Shown in pieces: positions 7,144 through 13,071 of a DNA stretch of 42,047 nucleotides. How positions within the stretch are numbered: position 1 is the stretch's first letter; each line of letters starts with the position of its first letter. Under the pieces are notes generated by a model that was not told where the DNA came from, ran no database searches, and saw only the letters and a program-made list of their open reading frames with translations. The position numbers were made by a program, and so were the translations under genes. This DNA is from a virus: IMG/VR virus record IMGVR_UViG_3300040806_000461, positions 1-42,047 of that record; one strand, 5' to 3'.

Positions 7144-7783
7144 ACCAAAAGAAATCGATGAACTACAAACAATCAATGAAGACAACATGCGTTTGTATGT
7201 GACACCTGAGGGATTAAAATATCCATCAGTAACAACAGTACTAGGATGGAAGTCTAAAGCAGGCATTCTAGAGTGGCGCAAACGAGTAGGTGAAGAAGCG
7301 GCGAACAAGATTAGTCGCCAAGCATCTACACGAGGAACTAAGTTTCACTATCAAGTAGAAGACTACATCAACAACAAAGATGTTACTTTTGCTAATCCTG
7401 CAGAGAAGTCTATGTTTACTTCAGTTCAAGATTATCTAAACAGGATAAATAATATACATGTTCAAGAAGCATCACTATATTCAGACTTCTTGAAGACTGC
7501 CGGTCGTGTAGACTGTATTGCAGAGTTTGATGGTCGCCTTTCAATTATTGATTTTAAGACCTCTAGCAGACCTAAACAAGCAGAGTACATTACCAACTAC
7601 TTTCAACAAGGTAGTGCATATGCAGTAATGTATGAAGAGAGAACAGGTATACCAATTGATACTGTCGTTATTATAATGGCAGTAGAAGGTAACGAACCAC
7701 AACTCTTCATAGAGAAGAGGGACAATTATATAGAGTCCTATAGAGAGGTTCGAAATGAATATCAGAAAGTCATGGGTATTTGA
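7127..7783 (+). CDS. PD-(D/E)XK exonuclease (RecB/MGME1-like)
   Basis: A 218-residue nuclease. The order of motifs fits the MGME1-like group: KYPSVTTVLGWKSKAGILEW near the N-terminus, RGTKFHYQVEDY (His74), then GRVDCIAEFDGRLSIIDFKT, which supplies catalytic Asp129, Asp142 and Lys144. The C-terminal QQGSAYAVMYEERTGIP strand-helix is also typical. Such enzymes degrade single-stranded DNA and are widespread in T4-like marine phages, where they probably act in recombination, repair or host DNA breakdown. It overlaps the gene before by 17 bases and the gene after by 29. Confidence 0.85.
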   Translation: MFTHLEPKEIDELQTINEDNMRLYVTPEGLKYPSVTTVLGWKSKAGILEWRKRVGEEAANKISRQASTRGTKFHYQVEDYINNKDVTFANPAEKSMFTSVQDYLNRINNIHVQEASLYSDFLKTAGRVDCIAEFDGRLSIIDFKTSSRPKQAEYITNYFQQGSAYAVMYEERTGIPIDTVVIIMAVEGNEPQLFIEKRDNYIESYREVRNEYQKVMGI

Positions 7784-8120
7784 TGTTATTGTATTGGTAT
7801 GGTGTCTAACATTTTTATCCAGCATCACATTTGCTCAAGATAATTCAGAACATGAATATAGACAAGGACAAAAACCTGTTGTCTGTACTAAGAAACCATA
7901 CAACGAAGTAAAAGCAGAATTCGCGAATGAGTACGGCGAAGTTGGAATGATTAGATACAAAACTACACTACCTAGTATTGTCGAAGTTCTAGTTAACAAA
8001 GACAAAGGTACAGTCACAATATTAGAATTTCTTCCATCAGCAAATGTAACTTGCGTTATATCAGATGGAGGTGAATTAGAGTATAACAGTATTTTTGGTA
8101 ATAATGGAATTACTACTTGA
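7755..8120 (+). CDS. Hypothetical exported protein
   Basis: A 121-residue protein with a clear signal peptide: a Lys/Arg N-terminus (MNIRKSW), a hydrophobic core (VFDVIVLVWCLTFLSSI) and a cleavage site near TFA-QD (about residue 28). The mature part contains two Cys (CTKKPYNEV and VTCVISDGG) that could form a disulphide in the periplasm. The middle looks beta-rich (IVEVLVNKDKGTVTILEFLP). The start has GAGAGG 6 bases upstream and overlaps the exonuclease gene by 29 bases in another frame. The function is unknown to me. Confidence 0.65.
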   Translation: MNIRKSWVFDVIVLVWCLTFLSSITFAQDNSEHEYRQGQKPVVCTKKPYNEVKAEFANEYGEVGMIRYKTTLPSIVEVLVNKDKGTVTILEFLPSANVTCVISDGGELEYNSIFGNNGITT

Positions 8121-8145
8121 CATTTACATCAAAGCATGTTATATA
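8117..8145 (+). promoter_or_regulatory. Promoter of the tmRNA gene
   Basis: TTGACA at 8117-8122 (overlapping the stop of the previous gene), a 17-bp spacer, TATATA at 8140-8145. A TATAAT at 8144-8149 is also there but with a 21-bp spacer. The start is predicted near 8152, just ahead of the acceptor half of the tmRNA. Confidence 0.65.
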
Positions 8146-8235
8146 TAATGTACAGTTTGTTGATACAATCTGAATGACGGGCAGGACGTGGGTGCGATAC
8201 CCACCGCCTCCACCATAAACACACTAGAGGTAAAC

Positions 8236-8376
8236 ATGCTAGAAGCATTTGCAAATTGGGTCTCAAAGTTTATTAAGGTGAAACCACAACCTGGATATCT
8301 CGGTAGAGATATGGCACGGAAGTGTGTTTATGATGGGGGCGAAATAGGATCGACTGACGTAAATAGGAAAGAGTAG
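8236..8376 (+). CDS. Possible 46-aa ORF in the tmRNA spacer
   Basis: ATG at 8236 with AGAGG at 8226-8230 (5-base spacing). The reading frame crosses the 119-base spacer between the two tmRNA pieces and ends in the coding piece. The peptide (MLEAFANWVSKFIKV at the N-terminus, then QPGYLGRDMARKCVYDGG) is amphipathic and basic and looks protein-like, but it has no known relatives that I recognise. It would be destroyed by tmRNA processing, so it is either translated from the precursor or spurious. Confidence 0.3.
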   Translation: MLEAFANWVSKFIKVKPQPGYLGRDMARKCVYDGGEIGSTDVNRKE

Positions 8377-8417
8377 AACTGTGGGATGACCGCCTAATAA
8401 GTCAAAACAAAGTAAAT

Positions 8418-8462
8418 GCAAACGATAACATTGCATATGAAGATATTCGCCTAGCGGCATAA
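8418..8462 (+). other. tmRNA tag reading frame (proteolysis tag)
   Basis: Resume codon GCA at 8418, preceded by AAAGTAAAT. The frame reads ANDNIAYEDIRLAA followed by TAA at 8460-8462. It starts with the AND common in proteobacterial tags and ends with the LAA degron recognised by ClpXP and ClpAP. Stalled host or phage proteins would receive this 14-residue tail (plus the tRNA-borne alanine). Confidence 0.88.
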
Positions 8463-8550
8463 TCTTCTGGGTGTCGTAGGGGCGCCTGGAAACAGAAGAA
8501 GCAATTGCTTCACCCTACATTTTACACACATACACACAAGGAGAAATAGT

Positions 8551-8769
8551 ATGAGTAATCCATTCGATTTGCGCTTCTCTATGATTGAGAGTGCTAAAAA
8601 CTTGCTCACTGAGCAATATCACACAGAATGTGGAAATCTAAAAGAGCAATACTTTGCAGACAGAGAAGCAGGACTAGATGTTTCTTTTCCTGAACTTCCT
8701 GCATTTCCAACATTCGAAGATATCAGCAAACTAGCAAATGAGATGAATTCTTTCGTTTCACAACGCTAA
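8551..8769 (+). CDS. Small conserved phage protein
   Basis: A 72-residue acidic protein beginning MSNPFDLRFSMIESAKNLLT, mostly helical, with a Pro-rich break (FPELPAFPTFED) and a helical end. I recall proteins beginning 'NPFDxRFxxxxxA' in T4-like marine phages, with no known role. A strong AAGGAG lies 6 bases before the start. It follows the tmRNA by about 40 bases with no promoter of its own, so it is probably read through from the tmRNA promoter. A terminator closes the unit. Confidence 0.7.
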   Translation: MSNPFDLRFSMIESAKNLLTEQYHTECGNLKEQYFADREAGLDVSFPELPAFPTFEDISKLANEMNSFVSQR

Positions 8770-8781
8770 GGTGGTAATAAT

Positions 8782-8820
8782 GAGAAGTCAAGTGGTTTTC
8801 TGCTTGACTTCTTTCTTCTT
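8782..8820 (+). terminator. Terminator overlapping the next promoter
   Basis: GAAGTCAAG (8784-8792) pairs with CTTGACTTC (8803-8811), extendable by two pairs, with a 10-base loop and a pyrimidine/T-rich tail (TTTCTTCTTTT). The 3' arm contains the -35 element (TTGACT, 8804-8809) of the promoter for the next gene. Confidence 0.65.
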
Positions 8821-8832
8821 TTATAGTATACT
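8804..8832 (+). promoter_or_regulatory. Sigma-70-type promoter of the SleB-like hydrolase
   Basis: TTGACT at 8804-8809, a 17-bp spacer, TATACT at 8827-8832. The predicted start is at about 8839, the A of the ATG, so the mRNA is expected to be leaderless. The -35 element is inside the preceding terminator stem. Confidence 0.7.
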
Positions 8833-8838
8833 GTGTAC

Positions 8839-9369
8839 ATGATGAAAAAAACAATTGTGTTAACAGCATTAGTTGCTTCTGCAATCGCTTATAAGTCAAG
8901 CGGATCAAGTGCAGAGGTTGCAACCGAAACATTTACTATTGATGCAGAAACAACTTGTCTCGCAAAAAATATGTACTTTGAAGCAAAGGGACAACCCAAA
9001 GCAGGTCAGATTGCAGTATCACTAGTTGTTATGAACCGCGTTAAGGATTCAAGATTTCCTAACACCATATGTGAAGTGGTGCATCAAGGACCAACATCTA
9101 AGTGGTGGAAAGAAGAACACGACAAAGATGTTCCAATTAGAAATAAGTGTCAGTTTAGTTGGTTCTGTGATGGCAAGTCTGACGAAATTAAAGATGTGTA
9201 TGCATACTCAGGATTATATCTTTTAGCGACAAGAGTAATAGATGGTCGTTATGATGGTATGATTGAGGGGTCGACACATTATCATGCAACTTATGTAAAT
9301 CCTTATTGGGCAAAGACGAAAACATATATTGCTCAAATAGGTGACCACATTTTTTATAGATGGGATTAA
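8839..9369 (+). CDS. Exported cell-wall hydrolase, SleB/Hydrolase_2 family
   Basis: A 176-residue protein with a signal peptide (MMKKTIVLTALVASAIAYKS) and the SleB-type catalytic domain: CLAKNMYFEAKGQPKAGQIA, with the presumed catalytic Glu48, then VVMNRVKDSRFPNTICEVVH and CQFSWFCDGK. The Cys residues probably form disulphides in the periplasm. The family are lytic transglycosylase-like or amidase-like enzymes acting on peptidoglycan. I choose ATG 8839 over GTG 8833 because the promoter at 8804-8832 should start transcription at 8839 and no Shine-Dalgarno is present. With the GH108 endolysin at 5288, this gives the phage two wall hydrolases, one of them self-exported. Confidence 0.83.
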   Translation: MMKKTIVLTALVASAIAYKSSGSSAEVATETFTIDAETTCLAKNMYFEAKGQPKAGQIAVSLVVMNRVKDSRFPNTICEVVHQGPTSKWWKEEHDKDVPIRNKCQFSWFCDGKSDEIKDVYAYSGLYLLATRVIDGRYDGMIEGSTHYHATYVNPYWAKTKTYIAQIGDHIFYRWD

Positions 9370-9375
9370 AATAAT

Positions 9376-9609
9376 ATGACTACAAATCCAGAACCGATGA
9401 CTCCAAGAAGATTTTCTAATATAGTAGAAGGTATAGTAAGAGAAAAGCAAGTTAATTATATGGATGCAATTCTTATTTATTGTGAGAAACATGAACTTGA
9501 ACCTGAAGACATTCGTAAGTTTGTAAGTAAAACACTTAAAGAAAAAGTAGCATTAAATGCACAAGACTTGCATTATCTTCCTAAGACAACTGCAGAATTG
9601 CCGGTATGA
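9376..9609 (+). CDS. 33: gp33-like late transcription co-activator
   Basis: A 77-residue protein: MTPRRFSNIVEGIVREKQVN, YMDAILIYCEKHELEPEDIR, KFVSKTLKEKVALNAQDLHY. This matches the short gp33-like proteins of marine T4-like phages ('TPKxFSxxIExLVxEKxxxYIDAVLxYCE'). In T4, gp33 bridges RNA polymerase and the sliding clamp to activate late promoters together with gp55. The T4 protein is about 112 residues, so this is a compact form. The late TATAAATA boxes in the window fit its presence. No Shine-Dalgarno is evident 7 bases after the preceding stop. Its TGA overlaps the next ATG. Confidence 0.75.
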   Translation: MTTNPEPMTPRRFSNIVEGIVREKQVNYMDAILIYCEKHELEPEDIRKFVSKTLKEKVALNAQDLHYLPKTTAELPV

Positions 9610-10136
9610 TGACAGAAATTGATTTATGGTCAACTCGACTGTATGAGTTTTACTTTTCGGAGGACCAGATTGACGCATCCAGACTTGAACTTGATGCATA
9701 TAGAAATAAAAATTCTAAGAATAAACAAAGTCCAGCGTTATATTATACCACTTTTAATAATCCGACAATCTTAGATGCTGGCGATGCAACTAGTGAATTA
9801 TTATCTCTTGTAGAGTGGCAGATAACAAAGCACACAAAACAAAAATGGACAATCAGTTCATCTTGGGTGAACTATGTTCCTAAGAATAATGTTCATAGTA
9901 TGCATAGACATGGTGATGATAATATGATGTGCGGCATTTTATATTATGACAATATAGGTGGAACAGATTTTTATGACCCTAGAGTTCAAATATATAATGA
10001 TGTTGCACAAGAGATTAAATCTGAGAAGGGAAAGTGTATATTATTTCCTGGTTGGTTGATGCATGAGATGTATCCTCACAATGAAGAAGTTGAACGTGTT
10101 ACACTACCATTTAACATGAATAGAGTAGTATTGTGA
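9606..10136 (+). CDS. 2-oxoglutarate/Fe(II)-dependent oxygenase
   Basis: A 176-residue protein of the phage 2OG-FeII_Oxy_5 type. SSWVNYVPKNNVHSMHRHGD supplies the first metal ligand(s) (His100/His102 region), CGILYYDNIGGTDFYDPR is the central strand pair, KCILFPGWLMHEMYPH holds distal His153, and EERVTL-like ERVTLPFNMN carries Arg164. This is closest in layout to the enzyme at 1588. It starts in the stop of the gp33-like gene (ATGA overlap, 9606-9609) and its own stop overlaps the gp59 GTG, so it is embedded between two core replication/transcription genes. Confidence 0.8.
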   Translation: MMTEIDLWSTRLYEFYFSEDQIDASRLELDAYRNKNSKNKQSPALYYTTFNNPTILDAGDATSELLSLVEWQITKHTKQKWTISSSWVNYVPKNNVHSMHRHGDDNMMCGILYYDNIGGTDFYDPRVQIYNDVAQEIKSEKGKCILFPGWLMHEMYPHNEEVERVTLPFNMNRVVL

Positions 10137-10774
10137 GGCAAACTTTTCGTATGAATGAATTCGATGCTTTTAATGTGTATCTTGCTTTCAAGTTACATTT
10201 CACAACAGATAGATATGATATCACCAAGACTAGAGGTGCAGTGAAAACAAAGAATGAGACCTTCTATAAAAGAAGTGACCAATTCAACTTTACTAAATTG
10301 GCAAAGGAGTTTAGTGAAGATGAGTTACCTAAGTTTTTAATTGCTAATCATGTTGATGGTAATAGATGGGGTGGAGCATTCATATATGAAGAGGCACTTC
10401 AGGTTTATAATATATGGAAAGGTCGTCTACAGAGTTTAACACAAAATTTTAGAGATGACCTGGAACAGATTTGCTCAGAACTTGCTTATGAAGAAGTAAA
10501 CAAGTTTGACAAATGCTTTGTAGTAAAAGATGAGCAACATCCTCTGCTACTACAAATGTACAGTCGTGGAGATGTAAAAATCGAAACGATGCTAATACTA
10601 GACGCTATTAACAACTATTTGTCATATTGGGACAAGACGCTAAAAGATGATTTCTTTTGGAAAGAAGAGCGGCGAAAGTTAATTAAATACCGACCTTTTC
10701 TTGATTTTGATGTTGACAAATACAAGGTAATAATGTATAGTAGAACACAGAAATATGACGAAACTAACGTGTAA
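10133..10774 (+). CDS. 59: gp59 helicase loader
   Basis: A 213-residue protein close to the T4 length of 217. DAFNVYLAFKLHFTTDRYDI, FYKRSDQFNFTKLAKEF and a helical C-terminal domain follow the T4 gp59 order (the 'YKLYLMIKQHxxGKYDVIKY ... YQKRRDKYFFQKLSE' pattern). gp59 loads the gp41 helicase onto gp32-coated forked DNA. I use the GTG at 10133 because it keeps an FRM segment equivalent to the T4 N-terminus, and it overlaps the preceding stop (GTGA). ATG 10151 is an alternative. It lies directly ahead of its partner gp32, and an early promoter for gp32 is embedded in its 3' end. Confidence 0.82.
   Translation: MRQTFRMNEFDAFNVYLAFKLHFTTDRYDITKTRGAVKTKNETFYKRSDQFNFTKLAKEFSEDELPKFLIANHVDGNRWGGAFIYEEALQVYNIWKGRLQSLTQNFRDDLEQICSELAYEEVNKFDKCFVVKDEQHPLLLQMYSRGDVKIETMLILDAINNYLSYWDKTLKDDFFWKEERRKLIKYRPFLDFDVDKYKVIMYSRTQKYDETNV
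10713..10741 (+). promoter_or_regulatory. Sigma-70-type promoter for gp32
   Basis: TTGACA at 10713-10718, a 17-bp spacer, TATAGT at 10736-10741, within the last codons of the gp59 gene. The predicted start is near 10748. Together with the late box at 10779 it gives gp32 both early and late expression, as known for T4 gene 32. Confidence 0.6.
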
Positions 10775-10778
10775 GTCA

Positions 10779-10786
10779 TATAAATA
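10779..10786 (+). promoter_or_regulatory. Late promoter box upstream of gp32
   Basis: TATAAATA, 4 bases after the gp59 stop, with a predicted start near 10792. It leaves a leader of about 73 bases before the gp32 ATG at 10865, which has GAGG at 10852-10855. Confidence 0.65.
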
Positions 10787-10864
10787 GTCTTATACATTAT
10801 GAAACATATGTGGATAAGATAAACTTATACAACGCAATATAACGTACATACGAGGTAAATACAA

Positions 10865-11794
10865 ATGACAAATTTTGCACAACTTAAAAAGTCTAACGAC
10901 AATCTTTCACGCCTACTTAACGAAGTAGAAAAAGTAAACACCCCACAACAATCCAACAACAGCAACAACGATGACCGCTTCTGGCGTCCAGAGTTAGATA
11001 AGTCTGGTAATGGTTTTGCTGTTATTCGTTTTCTTCCAGAGAGCGAAGGTGAAGAACTTCCTTGGGTTCGTATCTTTAATCATGGGTTTCAAGGTCCTAC
11101 TGGTAAGTGGTATATTGAGAACTCTTTGACAACGCTTAATGAAAAAGACCCTGTTGCAGAGTACAACTCTGTTCTATGGAACTCTGGTACAGAAGCAAAC
11201 AAAGATATCGCACGAAAGCAAAAGCGTAGACTTTCTTACATTGCCAATGTTCTCATTGTTTCTGATCCGAAGCATCCTGAGAATGAAGGTCAAGTCAAAC
11301 TGTTTAAGTTTGGTAAGAAAATCTTTGATAAGATTATGGATGTGATGAAACCTCAGTTCGAAGATGAGAGTCCTATTAACCCATTTGATCCTTGGGCAGG
11401 TACTAACTTCAAACTGAAAATTCGTAAAGTAGAAGGTTTTACTAACTACGATAAATCAGAATTCGATAGTGTATCACCACTCTTTGAGGGTGACGATGCT
11501 AAAATCGAAGCATTGTGGAAAACACAATATAAACTGCAAGACTTTCTTGCACCTTCTAACTTCAAGTCATATGAAGAACTGAAGGCAAAACTTGATTTGG
11601 TATTGAATGCTAATGCAGATGTACCAAGTTATACTCCTTCTGCACCTGTTAGACAACAGACCGCAGAGGAGACAGTGCCTTGGGTAGCAGAAGAGAAATC
11701 TACTACACCAACGCCAGCAATGTCAGCACCAGTACAAGAAGATGAAGATGATGAAGCAATGTCATACTTCTCCAAACTTGCCGCTGATGACTAA
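10865..11794 (+). CDS. 32: gp32 single-stranded DNA-binding protein
   Basis: 309 residues (T4: 301). The N-terminal basic helix (FAQLKKSNDNLSRLLNEVEK) is followed by the OB-fold core: FWRPELDKSGNGFAVIRFLP, WYIENSLTTLNEKDPVAEYN, RKQKRRLSYIANVLIVSDPK, NEGQVKLFKFGKKIFDKIMD. A flexible Pro/Thr linker leads to the acidic tail (QEDEDDEAMSYFSKLAADD), which in T4 contacts gp59, gp43 and other replication proteins. There is no cysteine anywhere, so the zinc-binding Cys residues of T4 gp32 are missing. It covers ssDNA in replication, recombination and repair. Confidence 0.93.
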   Translation: MTNFAQLKKSNDNLSRLLNEVEKVNTPQQSNNSNNDDRFWRPELDKSGNGFAVIRFLPESEGEELPWVRIFNHGFQGPTGKWYIENSLTTLNEKDPVAEYNSVLWNSGTEANKDIARKQKRRLSYIANVLIVSDPKHPENEGQVKLFKFGKKIFDKIMDVMKPQFEDESPINPFDPWAGTNFKLKIRKVEGFTNYDKSEFDSVSPLFEGDDAKIEALWKTQYKLQDFLAPSNFKSYEELKAKLDLVLNANADVPSYTPSAPVRQQTAEETVPWVAEEKSTTPTPAMSAPVQEDEDDEAMSYFSKLAADD

Positions 11795-11811
11795 GAAAAC
11801 TATAGGAGAAC

Positions 11812-11895
11812 GTGGAAGTTATTCCTTTGTGTGATATGCGCCTTATACTAGTTTGGTCTACATGCGCTTGCTGTAGGTATCACGCAGAAAAATAA
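11812..11895 (+). CDS. Possible 27-aa cysteine-rich ORF
   Basis: GTG at 11812 with AGGAG at 11804-11808 (only 3 bases of spacing). The peptide MEVIPLCDMRLILVW continues to a STCACCRYHAEK end with four Cys in total. It sits right after gp32 and ahead of a terminator. The close spacing and GTG start make it doubtful, and the stretch could instead be an untranslated gp32 3' region. Confidence 0.25.
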   Translation: MEVIPLCDMRLILVWSTCACCRYHAEK

Positions 11896-11900
11896 CAGTA

Positions 11901-11908
11901 TATAAATA
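11901..11908 (+). promoter_or_regulatory. Late promoter box just before a terminator
   Basis: An exact TATAAATA whose predicted start (about 11914) lies only a few bases before the terminator hairpin at 11920-11944. A transcript from here would be stopped at once unless termination is suppressed. Confidence 0.4.
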
Positions 11909-11919
11909 ATGTAAACTTT

Positions 11920-11948
11920 AAAAGAGGACCTTGTGTCCTCTTTTTTTT
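11920..11948 (+). terminator. Rho-independent terminator after gp32
   Basis: AAAAGAGGAC (11920-11929), loop CTTGT, GTCCTCTTTT (11935-11944), with the run of T continuing to 11948. It is the strongest terminator in the window and ends the replication operon. The T-run runs directly into the late box at 11948-11955. Confidence 0.9.
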
Positions 11949-11955
11949 ATAAATA
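11948..11955 (+). promoter_or_regulatory. Late promoter box fused to the terminator T-tract
   Basis: TATAAATA beginning with the last T of the terminator tract. The predicted start is near 11961, about 70 bases before the next gene at 12031. It separates late expression of that gene from the gp32 operon. Confidence 0.65.
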
Positions 11956-12030
11956 GTCATAACAACTTGAGTTGAAACTTCCCTTACAACATGATATATG
12001 ATACAACACCGAAAGAGGGGTATCATCATT

Positions 12031-12486
12031 ATGTTAGCAGAATTAGCATTAGCATCTGCGGCGTTCAATACTGTAAAAGAATTCATAAGCAATGGAAAAG
12101 AACTGTACGATTGTGGTGAGCAACTGGTCGGTTATTTTGATGCAAAAAATTCTTTACAGAAAAAAGTAAATAACGCAGGCGGAAACAAATCTGACTTAGA
12201 AGAGTTTATGGCACTTGAAAAACTCAAGGCACAAGAAGATGAACTCCGAGAGATGATGATTTATACAGGTCGTGCTGGCATGTGGCAAGACTGGTTACAA
12301 TTTCAAAAGCAAGCGGCAGAGAGAAGACGCGAAGCAGAAATCGCCGCAAGAAAAGCGGCAATAAAAAGACATGAAGATATAATGGAGTGGATTCAACTTG
12401 CCGCGGCATTAACTGCAGGTACGGCAGTATGTTCTCTTCTAGTGTGGTTGTTCTATACCTTTGCGTATCTACCTAAGTACGGTTAA
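12031..12486 (+). CDS. Phage membrane-anchored coiled-coil protein
   Basis: 151 residues starting MLAELALASAAFNTVKEFIS. The N-terminal helix is Ala-rich and is followed by NGKELYDCGEQLVGYFDAKN. The centre is a long charged helix (QFQKQAAERRREAEIAARKA), likely a coiled coil, and a single membrane segment lies near the C-terminus (IQLAAALTAGTAVCSLLVWLFY). Similar proteins ('SSAFxxxKxxVxxGKE...') are common in marine T4-like phages, with no proven function. The start at ATG 12031 has GAGGGG about 10 bases upstream; ATG 11998 would put that site inside the gene. Late expression is expected from the box at 11948. About 100 bases without a gene follow, holding only a weak 7-bp hairpin (TTGCTAC/GTAGCAA, 12537-12566). 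Confidence 0.68.
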   Translation: MLAELALASAAFNTVKEFISNGKELYDCGEQLVGYFDAKNSLQKKVNNAGGNKSDLEEFMALEKLKAQEDELREMMIYTGRAGMWQDWLQFQKQAAERRREAEIAARKAAIKRHEDIMEWIQLAAALTAGTAVCSLLVWLFYTFAYLPKYG

Positions 12487-12583
12487 TCAACCACACATTA
12501 CCGATACGACATTCATGCGTAATGCGAATGGTAAGATTGCTACTGCGAGTAGGAATTGCGTAGCAACTATGATAAGCATTGTT

Positions 12584-12823
12584 CTATTCAATTGAGTACT
12601 TCTTTAACTTGTGTATCAATAGAGTACGACCGATACCTAGACGTTTTGCCGCGTGTGATTTGTTATTGTTCGAAATCGCCATCGCATCGACTATTCTTCT
12701 CTTCTCTAGTTCTTCTAACTCTGTGGATAGTTTAGTCTCTGAAGTTGACCACATCTCTGCTAGATTTTTGAGTTCTGTGTACCATACGTCTTGCTCTTCT
12801 GCGTAACTTGCTGTCTGTCTCAT
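12584..12823 (-). CDS. Fis-type (HTH_8) DNA-binding protein
   Basis: 79 residues. The C-terminal half, LEKRRIVDAMAISNNNKSHA plus AKRLGIGRTLLIHKLKKYSI (residues 39-78), is a Fis/NtrC C-terminal helix-turn-helix: E..RI..AL....N.s.AA..LGI.R..L..KLKKY. The N-terminal 38 residues are helical and unrecognised; no AAA+ or receiver domain is present. Fis-type domains bend DNA and act at promoters and in recombination, so a regulator or nucleoid-like role in infection is likely. It is the last gene of a four-gene minus operon, with its start overlapping the stop before it (ATGA). Confidence 0.75.
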   Translation of the reverse strand: MRQTASYAEEQDVWYTELKNLAEMWSTSETKLSTELEELEKRRIVDAMAISNNNKSHAAKRLGIGRTLLIHKLKKYSIE

Positions 12824-13017
12824 GTTGATGATGATCCTAGTGGTTTACATTGCCATTCTACTGTCTGAAAAGGTCCATCAGGCGGAATCTCAGTATATTC
12901 ATTTAATGCAATTTCGCATTGTTTCTGTGTATCAAACCATTGTACGTCTTGTGATACGCATTGCATCATTTGTGTGTCTAGACATGCAGTGAGCATTATG
13001 TGCCATATTGTATTCAT
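12820..13017 (-). CDS. Small Cys-containing hypothetical protein
   Basis: 65 residues, MNTIWHIMLTACLDTQMMQC at the N-terminus, with four Cys in total and a weakly hydrophobic start that could be a signal or lipoprotein-like segment (TAC at residues 10-12). The middle contains WFDTQKQCEIALNEYTEIPP, a pattern like small phage proteins with a TxxxC-helix. The ATGA overlap with the Fis-type gene indicates real translation in the operon. The function is unknown. Confidence 0.5.
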   Translation of the reverse strand: MNTIWHIMLTACLDTQMMQCVSQDVQWFDTQKQCEIALNEYTEIPPDGPFQTVEWQCKPLGSSST

Positions 13018-13071
13018 TGCTTTTCTTCTTTCACGATTGGTTCAACTGCAGTCTCACATTGTCCGCAACAG

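Larger units (their letters stand above)
8152..8511 (+). ncRNA. ssrA: Circularly permuted (two-piece) tmRNA
   Basis: The gene order is permuted: the acceptor part comes first and the coding part second. In the acceptor part, the T stem GTGGG (8188-8192) pairs with CCCAC (8200-8204) across a 7-base loop. It is followed by GCCTCC and an encoded A-CCA ending at 8215. The coding part begins GGGGGC (8335-8340), which pairs with GCCTCC of the first part to form the acceptor stem with one G-U. It continues GAAATAGGATCGAC, the conserved tmRNA 5' sequence. A likely pseudoknot 1 (GTGG/CCGC and GAC/GTC) precedes the tag frame at 8418-8462. A hairpin with arms TCTTCTG and CAGAAGA (8463-8499) follows, then a palindrome at 8498-8511. 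tmRNA with SmpB rescues stalled ribosomes. Permuted genes occur in alphaproteobacteria, some cyanobacteria and betaproteobacteria. The exact mature ends and helix 2 are not resolved by eye; GAACTGT (8376-8382) can pair with ACAGTTT (8152-8158). Confidence 0.88.

Noticed and set aside
8160-8220. A possible tRNA gene (T arm and CCA)
   Set aside because: No anticodon or D arm fits. The matching GGGGGC and the tag frame downstream show it is the acceptor half of a tmRNA.
8188-8376. A 62-codon frame starting inside the tmRNA acceptor part
   Set aside because: The start lies within the T stem of the tmRNA. Only the shorter frame from 8236 has a ribosome-binding site, and even that is kept at low confidence.
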